This document shows, piece by piece, positions 36,361 through 64,000 of a stretch of DNA of 64,000 nt (position 1 is the first letter of the stretch; every line of letters starts with the position of its first letter). Source of the DNA: Diphasiastrum complanatum (Eukaryota; Streptophyta; Lycopodiopsida; Lycopodiales; Lycopodiaceae); NCBI GenBank assembly GCA_029204225.1, contig CM055100.1, forward strand, positions 25,365,106-25,429,105, in the 5' to 3' direction. The notes under the pieces were generated by a model, which saw only the letters and a list, made by a program, of their open reading frames with translations, had not been told where the DNA came from and searched no databases. Both the position numbers and the translations under genes were made by a program.

Positions 36361-36489
36361 ACAAGCAGTTGGAGGGCGTAGCTGAAAGGCGACCGGCGGT
36401 TTTCTGGAACTTTCCAGAAAAGAGGTTGAAATTTTGTAGAGAGATAAAGATCTAGAAGTTTTCTTTCGTAGAGAGGAGATATATATGCG

Positions 36490-36491
<2 letters not shown>

Positions 36492-36569
<78 letters not shown>
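36492..36569. repeat. (GA)n microsatellite, one interruption
   Basis: About 38 GA units with a single ACAG interruption. A second array of about 25 units lies at 36687-36740. Confidence 0.95.
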
Positions 36570-36570
<1 letters not shown>

Positions 36571-36683
36571 GAAGCGCGAGCGTGATCCAGAGTGATGGAG
36601 AGTTTTTTTCAAAAAAAAATTAGGGTTTTTTTAGGTTTACACTTTTTTTTAGGGTTTTAGATTGAGAAATAGCCATAATGTGA

Positions 36684-36744
<61 letters not shown>

Positions 36745-36746
36745 GA

Positions 36747-37130
36747 TTGATTTTATGCCTTGGCTTTAATGAAGCTCAATTGAGAAGCCTTGGTAATCTG
36801 TATAAGTCTCGAGACCTAGCTCAGAAGGTCTATGCTTCAAGATCCTCTCTATTTTTTGCTGGTTGCAAGTTTGCAAACTTTATAATTCCTCAATCCAAGA
36901 TAACTAGCTATTATTCTGAAGCTCAAACCTGGCAAAAATTGTTCTACAGAAGAGTGGCTAGCTTACGTGAACTGCTTTTTAGCTCCAAATTCAAGGTCAT
37001 GCTAGGCGAACGTTTGCTTCTGCAGTAGTCAAAGAAAAGCTTACGTCTTATAGCTGAACAAGCAGCACTAGATCCATTAGGTTATATTCCAACCTTTGCA
37101 CTTCCATTATGTTTTGAAACTTCTTAATCT
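36747..37130 (+). other. unidentified coding-like fragment
   Basis: A 93-codon frame (LGFNEAQLRSLGNLYK...LLQ) and, after one stop, LRLIAEQAALDPLGYIP, look protein-like but match nothing I can name. It lies downstream of the transporter's stop codon on the opposite strand, so it may be a retroelement or gene fragment. Confidence 0.25.
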
Positions 37131-37360
37131 GAGCATCAACTCAGTAATCGGTAGCCAATTTAGCAATGAAATTCATAATTTTTACAGTGAATTGTTCTTC
37201 GTGCTATTTGATTTGATCATGTGCTCACTCAGATCTTGTATCCATGTTTATGCAGATCGTTAACGGGTTTGAAGATTTATCCTAGGAATTTTATTCTGCT
37301 ACTTCGGTGAAGGTGGGTTTTCCAGCGTTTACTGCCGACATTGCAGAGGACCTTGAATGA

Positions 37361-56511
<19,151 letters not shown>

Positions 56512-57110
56512 GACCGATACGCTAAGATCGTTCTGATAGAGTGGAACGATGAAACTTCACTCCTCCTCTAAGGCGCTTCGGAGAAGTTTGAGAACAGAAC
56601 AGATCTGACTATTTCCCCCACGAAGTCAGGTCCCGGATTCCTCCTAGTTGCCATTACCTCAACTAAGTTGTTTGGCAATATGAACACACCTGATGTAAAT
56701 GCTGATGACAGATCCTGATGCAACCTATAAAAAACACAAACGTATCCATAAGAAGTTCAAATCTACCAAAATCAGATGCAACATTGTCATCGATAGGTAT
56801 ACCTGTAAAACATGAGCAAAGTTCTTAGATTGATTCTGTTTCTGGTAGATGAAAGAACGAGGATCAATTGCAGCTTCTACAGGAAAGATTTGCAGTAAGT
56901 CCTGTGAATTGCATGCTCAGACTGCAGCCAAATCAACTTTTTCAAAATACACGAGTAACAACGGGCTTATGGGAAAGGGGAATCAAGGATCACTAGACAG
57001 GCAAACCCAGATCCAGTCAATTCCCTGCTATGCATCAGCGCCCTCTCTCTCTCTCTGTCTCTGGCTGCTGGTGGCCGAGATCCACATGAAACGCCACTAG
57101 CTCCGCCAGA
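56512..57110 (-). promoter_or_regulatory. 5' untranslated region and probable promoter side of the transporter gene
   Basis: Upstream of the ATG at 56511 the minus strand contains splice-like sites: a donor CAG/GTATAC near 56805, an acceptor TTTTTATAG/GTTGC near 56730 and a donor ATCAG/GTGTGT near 56694. One or two introns in the leader are therefore possible. A short GA run (57040-57060) lies further up. No TATA box was chosen. This is inference from position and sites only. Confidence 0.35.
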
Positions 57111-60100
57111 GTGATGAAGAGAACTGAATGAGCATGCCCGTGGGACCCTTGTTTTTAGTTATAAATAAAACAAACAAATCTTACATTTGAATTGTCATTC
57201 TGAAAAATTAATAAATACATTCTTTTGATAGTAAACCAATCAGATCAATGCGTGATGTATTTTGCTTCATGAAGTAATTTGCATTGTAATGCCAAGAGTT
57301 ATTGTTGCATTTTGACAGGCAACTTTACCTTTCAAAATGAGACCTAATATAGATATAATTAGATTCATTCTATGTAGATTATATCTCTTGATTTTCTGGA
57401 AAAAAAGTACAATTGACAAGCAATAGGGACGTAACCTCTATTGAATGGGTGTAAGAGAAGTTGGGTGATTTCAAATAGAAGGGGGAGGGGGGGGGTGGGG
57501 CGGGGGGGACTAAGTGAAGTAGGCCCAAATTCTTGGAAGGATATGTGGAAGCATATGTATGTGATGCCTGGAGGGATTTGTGGAGGCCACGTTAGATGAA
57601 GCGAGAACATAAATTCCCCTCTCCATGAATTTTAGTGCAAAGTCAATAATGAGGAATTTAAATGTAGATGAAAATTTTAATTTTGTGCAAATTTTGTTAC
57701 ACATGCGGTAAATTGATTTATCTTAGAGAATGATGATCAATATTTTTTATAGCAAAACTTACACTTGTGAAATAAGATTAACAAAAAGAAAACTTAATCA
57801 TTCACATAAGGGAATGGTCTTTCTAAAGACCCTACAAGTTTTAGGATCTTACCATTAATAAAGATCACTATTCCACCATAGATAAAGCTCTTTTAGGAGG
57901 TGACAACTAAGGCCTAATTAGCTAATAGGCACAATACAAACCTTCAAATAAGTGCCATGCTAGTGAATGCCTTTATCACTATCGTTGATGTTGGAGTTTT
58001 GCTCCCTACATAAAGAATAATAATTAGAAGTCTATTCTTCTCTTAATCCTTTAAATTTAGATTTCTATTAGGTTATTGACATGGCAATTTTGTTCTCTTG
58101 GCTACTCTAATCTCTAATCTCTTGGCAAATTTGTTCTCTTGGCTACTCTATTCTCTTCCCTTCTTTACTCTCCTACTTGTGGAACCCATATACAAAATTC
58201 AGGTCATGAGAGTACAAAACAATGGCCACTCTTTGAAGGTGTTTTGTTTTACTTTTTTGGGAGATAGCCGAAATTTGGCTAGCGAGATCATGGAGATTAC
58301 CAGGACAGTTAGTATGGTGAAAAATAGTAGATTCTAACTTGACTACTTGAGGCCTAATATGGTAGGCGAGGTTTTACTTACTTACCCACCTTATTATATG
58401 AATTTGAAAGTTTAGGGAGGAAAATATATCACTTGTGTCGTTTCTATCATGGGTTAGAAATGATGTGGGAGTTAGACCCTAGTCAAAATTATCTAGTCAT
58501 TCATCTTGATCAAAAGTGCACATTTATTAGGTAAGATAAATAGATGGACTGATCCAATAATCTACTAGGGCAATATGCGAGATCTCTACATAACACATTT
58601 CTACTGGTGAGGGTCGAGGGTAAGGTATGGTGGTATGGGACACTATGGCTTATTGGAGATCCATGCTTGCTTGATCCTGGTCTATGGCTCAGTGCATGAG
58701 GCAGAGGTGGTAGAACCTCTAAGCTTGTCTAAACTTGCAAGAAAGTAAAAACTTAAGCTTTGATATTAAAGGTTCCACAGGTTGTACCACTAGCAAGTAT
58801 AGGCATGTGGGGTACACCCATGCACCACCCAAAGGCTCTTCTTGACCTCCTTCTATCCTCCTTGCTCCAAGACACTTGCATAATAAAGAAACTACATCTG
58901 ATCTAACTTTCATAATTCTCAAAGAGGAAAATATCACTCCACCTCCTCTTTCATGAACGTACAATTGTACCTACACCCTACTGTAGTCTAAGGATAAGCC
59001 TTGAGAGAGTTCTAGGGGCTTCTTAGGGCCATAAGGCTATGGGACTAAAGGAGGTGACTAAAGATGAAGGTGAGCTGTGACCCAAATCACCCTTGGGTGA
59101 GGTGGCATAGGGAGGGTGGTGGCCATGTGATATGAGAGATGGTGCCCATAACAATTGCCACTTGCCTCTGGGCCATATGCTTGCTAGATGGTGCCCCTAA
59201 GGCCCGCCACCTAGTACGGCCTTTTAGTGGAATGGTCTGGGTGGGGGTTTAAGCTCCATTCTCAACATTGAGGAGCTTGTTTTGGCCTAGTTTTCTTGAG
59301 TAGAGCTCTCAAGTTCTCTAAGTTGTTCTATTACCATGCTCTGGCCATTGTTTTTTTTCAAATTTACCTTAGTGCGCTATGGATCTTGTTGTACCCTCGA
59401 GTGAAGGACCATCTTCACCACCCCCTCGACACAGCTCAACTTGTACAATCCCTCAACTCTTTATAGAATCAAATCTTGGAAATTTAGTCTATGCATGTCA
59501 CAACTGAGCAAGAGTTGTGTTCTTCAACCCAGTCACAGTCTGCAGTCCTATATCCCATGTTTAACCTGAAATTCTTTTTGCAAGAAAATAGGGGTTGACA
59601 TCCCAATGTGGTCCTTCTTGGCTGGATCGGTGGGTTATCACTTTTCTATGCACAACTTGAAGAAACAAAATGTTTCTATTACCAAAGCTTTGCTAGCTTT
59701 CAACTCCCAACCTAACAAAAAGACACGAAGCGAAAATGTTCGCGAACATCACGAAAAGACACAAAGCGAAATATTCATGAAAGGAAAATGTTCGTGACAC
59801 ATCAGGAGAAAGTCAGATGATGCGAAAGTCAAACGACTAGAAGCGACATGAAAGGATCAGGAAGATCATACAAGTACCATGAAGTAAAGCCCCTGATCTG
59901 ATATGATGACGTTAGCGAAAGAGTGTTAGGACGTGCCTAACCCACCATTCTTGTAATCCATGATTAGTTGTAGATTGTTTAATCTATTTAATCAGAGATG
60001 CTACTCTGAATGTATGCAATTACTAGATGTATAAAATGTCAGACGACTTGCTTGGAATGGATGTTACTCGTTTGTAACGAAGCTTCGAGTTGGCTAAGTT

Positions 60101-60490
60101 TGATGTATGTCAGGCGGCTTGCTTGGAGGGAAGTCACCCACATTGGGACACCCGATCTGGGATGGCGCCAAGTTGGATCTCAATGTTGGTTTCTGAACTT
60201 CCAATTGGTTAAGTGTGATCGTTGTTGGCAAGTTTGCTGCTTGTATATCAAGTGAGTTTGGACGGCAAGTCGTGGTTCTCGGCTCCCTGTGGGATGCCTG
60301 CGATACAAAAACCCATAACTTTCTACAGGGTATGCTGCATTATTACGAACCCATGCCCTTTCTGAACAAATTACGGTGGCAAATGATGGAGGACATCGGC
60401 ATGACAATCTACCACTCCCGACAGCAACAATCTCGCCTCCAAGAAGCACAAAAGATCCAGGACGAAAAGGCGGGACCACCAATGCAATAA
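57111..60490. other. intergenic, no recognised gene
   Basis: Contains a G-rich tract (57480-57510) and a ~40-bp direct repeat (TTGTTCTCTTGGCTACTCTA) at about 58090 and 58131. A frame 60215-60490 (+) ends just before a polypurine tract and could be the tail of a retroelement, but I do not recognise it. Confidence 0.4.
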
Positions 60491-61310
60491 GGAGGGGGAT
60501 AATGTTAGCAATTGTGCTAATACAGAGAAAATAAAAAGAAAGAAATAAAACTCTGTGGCATGTGTTTTGTAAGTCCACGTATGAGTATTTGTCAATAAAC
60601 TGCAACCATGGCATGTGTTTTGTAAGCCCATGAGTAAAAGCTTAAATAATAATAAAATAGCTTAAACTTAGATTTAGAACTTAGACTTAGGAAACTTAAG
60701 ATTAGAAATATTTTATCTTAAATTTTTCTAAGATAAGAAACTTTGAAATTCTAAATCCTAAGTTAGAAGTTCTAGAAAGGCTAGAAACATATTAGTCCCA
60801 GAAGTTAGTAGATACTTATGGACGACCCTCCTTGCCATAAAAGGAGAGGTATTTGCATTGTAAACAACACTCTGAGATTATGCAAAATTGCTCTCTATTG
60901 AGATTATCATTCTATTTCTTTGTGTTCCCATTGGAAGGTGCATAGCTTGAGGGAAGGTGCTCGGGCCTCCTCTTGCCTCCTTTATTTCGCTTATTGTGGC
61001 ATGTTTTTATTGGTTTTTTTAGTTAGCCGCAACTTATCTTTCAAACCCTTTGGGCATTAATCTAGGTCTTACTTTAGCAATCTTGCTAGTTGGGTTTGCC
61101 TTAGCAAGGATTTTTTTATTGTTGTTTCTATTTAGCTTTATTTTTGTTTCGGGCACTAGTTGGGTAAGCCTTAGTGCTCTCATCCCTGTTGATTCTTTCC
61201 GTATTTCCGTTGAGGCTTGTTGTAGAAACTTAAAAAGTGGACGAATCTCTACATCCCTATACTACACCTGTAAGTAGATCTAGCCACCACACACACTAGA
61301 AATACTTCCA
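60491..61310 (+). mobile_element. probable 3' LTR with polypurine tract
   Basis: GGAGGGGGATAA (60491-60502) is followed by TGTTAGCAATTG, the standard PPT-LTR junction. A TATA-like CCATAAAAGG lies near 60835. The right end is not certain; CTTCCAACA at about 61310 would suit. No second copy was found in the window. Confidence 0.5.
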
Positions 61311-62335
61311 ACAACCACTGAGAATATTGAGTTTGTAATGCATTGTCAACTGTTGCATAACAAAGTTTTTCAAGATTCTTGAGAAGATGCAAGAATTGTA
61401 AACAAAAATATGATAAAAAAGAAATTTAAAATTTCTAAATCATCACTGAAATTTGATAAAAGGATATATAAAAAAAATTGTAGATTTAACTTCTTGAATG
61501 CATGATTAACGCAAGTCTCTAGTGTACCAAGTGCAATTTTGTAGGACATACACATAATAAGTGTGCACATAATCAAGTAGCATATGTTGAGTATAATACA
61601 TGTTGTGAAATATTGTATCCATGCAAAAATGAAGGAGATGAGTCATGGCTAACTTATTGAAAGAATACCAGTTGATTCAGGATCAAGATATAATGACTAA
61701 AGATATTGCACATGCTCGTGTGCAAAACAAATGTCAAAGCAAATGTCATGATTAATGAGCAATGATTCAGGAATTGATGAAAAATATGAAGAAGACGTAA
61801 TATTTTAAAGAGGGCAAACAAGCCCTAAGAAAGTCAGTGGATGAAGAAAAACAAAAGATGATAGCTATAAGTAAGTCAATCTTGTTGCAACAAGAAAATG
61901 AGTACTTAAAGTGGATGCAAAAAAGTGAAAAGTTGCTCAAGAAATTCTAATAGAAAATTTTAACAGGGAGCTTGAACCACTTCATGTAGAATCCTCAGCC
62001 TTCTCTCCTTTAGACTCCTCCCCAAACTTTTCCTATTGTAGACACTTCCCACGTTCCACCCACTGCTCCTCAGCTCAATGCCACTTTTCTTGGCACTCCC
62101 TTTGCCACCTCTCCATTAGTTGACATCTTGCCATCTTCTGACATAGACGTGGAGAGGCGCATAATTAAGGATGATCATGGTGCATGTTTCATCACTTGCA
62201 TGAGGCAAATTATGCATGTCGTCTCCAGCAAGGACTTTTTAAAGGATTGGCACAAACCAAATGACAAAGACAAGAATTATGTCATTGACCAGTTTTATAG
62301 AGAGTTTTTAGTCCCCTCCACTGATATGATTTGAT
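61311..62335 (+). pseudogene. possible transposon-derived coding relic
   Basis: Several short plus-strand frames with a coiled-coil feel (61640-61950, with stops) and a 68-codon frame 62128-62334. The latter contains DWHKPNDKDKNYVIDQFYREF, which vaguely recalls CACTA accessory proteins. Too weak to name. Confidence 0.2.
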
Positions 62336-62838
62336 TGAAAATGGATGGTGAGCCACATGGGAGGTGCATACAGTAGTAGATAGAATGTATACAGAATAGA
62401 AGTCCTTTTGTGAGCGAGACAATTTTGTAAGCAAGATCCACAGAGATCCAAGAAGTCCGCTAGTAAGTAAGACACTACTCGTGGGAAAACATCGTTGAGT
62501 CTCACGCCAATGCGCTGTGTGGGTCTGTCATACAACACTCGAAATTAAGAACATCAATAGATGATATTGTAGCTATTACGCACATATCACTCTTAATGTT
62601 TGTATGATCTTGAATGAATTACGGTCTGGCATTGCTCGTGTATCTCATTCACCTTTTATCAATTCCGCACACTGGTTCAATTTTGTTGAATGTTGTTTGT
62701 TAATCTATAATGTAGATCAGCAGTGTCTGTCTACTTTCTAGAGGATTGTAGGAATGATATAGTAGGCATTGACTAGAAATCATATCTGAAATCCATCCGA
62801 ATTCATTTTGTTCGCGATTAATTTATTTTTTGCATCTG
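62336..62838 (+). mobile_element. probable 5' LTR of copia element 'C' (left end not resolved)
   Basis: Inferred from the primer-binding site that follows. The last bases, TTTTTTGCA (62826-62834), would give a CA terminus four bases before the PBS. The start could not be placed, as no partner LTR is in the window. Confidence 0.4.
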
Positions 62839-62850
62839 TGGTATCAGAGT
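62839..62850 (+). other. primer-binding site of copia 'C'
   Basis: TGGTATCAGAGT, one base from the initiator tRNA-Met complement. Confidence 0.85.
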
Positions 62851-62944
62851 CTGTCATAGTCTGACATAGCCACAAGGCTCAGATCCAAGAGGCTAAGCAT
62901 TAAAGACAAAGAACCATTAACAAGTGAGAACACAATTCATAGCA

Positions 62945-63990
62945 ATGACTTCAATAAGCAATATACAATCGAAAATCTGTACAATCCTCGACTCATCAGG
63001 ATCTAACTTCCTAGCATGGAAAGTTAAGACCTTGCTTATACTAAAGGGAGAAGGATTATTTCCCTAGGTGGATGGCACCAAGGAGATGCCTACAGCAACA
63101 GGCAAGGAGCTACGTGAATGGAAGGAGAAGAATGACAAAACAGTAGCCGTATTATCTCCATCCATCGAGGATAGCCTGACTCTTGACCTGGCTACAATCT
63201 CTAAAGCAAAAGAGATGTGGGATACTCTACTCACAAGATTTCAGATGAAATCATGCAGTCAGATCTTGCTACTCGAAGATCCGTTGACAAATCTGCAGTG
63301 GGATGGCAAAGATCTCACTTCCTTTATCAGAAAGATGAAAGATCTATTTCTTTCATTACACAATTCTGAAGCAGAAAATGTAGTATCAATAGAGAAGCAG
63401 CTTACTTATCAGTTGAGAGCCTTATCAAGATCCTTCCAGACAACCAAAATGCTACTAGCAAAGGATCCTACTATGACACTCGAAAAGGCAATTGTCGAGA
63501 TTCGAGAAGAAGTAGAAGCTTGAGAGCACCTTGATCACAAGGATGCTTCTGACCAAGCTCTCTACAACAACAAAGAAAAGACTAAGAAGCAATTCAAGCC
63601 TAAGAGGGAGTCAGATTGAAAGCATGATCAAGATCAGCAAGCAGAAAGAGCTAGCAAAGGCAAATGGAAGAACAGAGGAAGGTCGAAACAACAGAGTGGA
63701 GACAAGAAGACATGCGTGAGATGCAAATGCGAAGGACATACTGTCGATTCGTGTTGGCTAAATCTGAAAATTGAGTGTATCCACTGTCATAAGAAGGGTC
63801 ATGCAGCCATGGACTGCCGCCAGGACCCAAGAAACAAGCAAGCTTAAAAGAAAGCAAAGAAAATCACATATTCTACACTACTAGACCAATGGTTTGACTT
63901 GACTGAAGGAGAAGATGCTATTTATTAAGAAATGAAAGGCTATAAGGTCAGTTTTCTAAAGGATTTTGCATCTCTTGGGTTTGTAAAGTG
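62945..63990 (+). pseudogene. copia 'C' gag with two zinc knuckles (runs off the window)
   Basis: ATG at 62945, then a gag start with SGSNFLAWKVKTLL. After an in-frame stop at 63065-63067, gag continues open to 63523 (MWDTLLTRFQ, LTNLQWDGKDLTSFIRKMKDL, YQLRALSRSF). Past a stop and shifts, two CCHC motifs appear in one frame (CVRCKCEGHTVDSC and CIHCHKKGHAAMDC, about 63710-63825), followed by the region leading to protease. Two knuckles in tandem are less usual for plant copia than one. The polyprotein is cut by the window end, so its integrity cannot be judged. Confidence 0.8.
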
Positions 63991-64000
63991 GATGTGCAAT

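Noticed and set aside
60180-60631. Minus-strand ORFs of 86-144 codons
   Set aside because: No family resemblance and they run across the polypurine tract and LTR start that read on the plus strand.

Overview
This looks like nuclear DNA from a land plant with a large, repeat-rich genome. The evidence is a tonoplast-type sugar transporter gene (TMT/MSSP family), an OVATE-family gene, GT-AG introns, many Ty1/copia and Ty3/gypsy LTR retrotransposons with plant-type primer-binding sites, and ends resembling CACTA transposons. Only two host genes are convincing in 64 kb, and one of them has a 16-kb intron. The lineage cannot be fixed from the sequence; low gene density and the huge intron fit a large-genome plant, which is inference.

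Layout. 1-10 kb: broken copia elements on both strands and one gypsy LTR. 10.4-12.7 kb: a long GA array, a decayed CACTA-type accessory-protein relic and a CACTA-like terminus full of TTGCGAAA-type subterminal repeats. 12.7-16.3 kb: two unidentified intron-containing coding units, one resembling an uncharacterised transposon-like family. 16.3-19.6 kb: no recognisable gene. 19.6-24.1 kb: the other half of the copia element seen at 1.1-1.7 kb, then a gypsy 5' LTR, primer-binding site, gag, zinc knuckles and protease. 24.3-29.1 kb: a CACTA terminus, then a cluster of ~70-bp hairpin units surrounding a most unusual coding unit, a divergent histone H3 fold joined to a Ulp1-like (C48) protease half, and further unknown exons on the minus strand. 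31.5-32.4 kb: OVATE-family gene (+). 33-37 kb: retroelement scraps and GA arrays. 37.4-56.5 kb: the TMT gene (-), five coding exons, with exon 1 lying 16 kb from exon 2. Intron 1 holds a foldback element, long GA/CT arrays and an 8.8-kb copia element into which a second copia has inserted. 57-64 kb: intergenic DNA, a probable LTR, and the start of another copia element (PBS and gag).

Three observations stand out. First, the H3-like/Ulp1-like unit at 26.3-27.6 kb. Second, a family of 70-72-bp hairpins with conserved arms (GATATCGG...GCGCGC) and variable loops; it occurs around that unit and again as three tandem copies in the leader of the copia element at 52 kb. Third, a circularly permuted gypsy-in-copia insertion: the two halves of one copia reverse transcriptase, cut at a 5-bp target site (ATTCT), lie 18.8 kb apart in the wrong order with the two gypsy LTRs pointing outward, which implies a tandem duplication or a circular intermediate.
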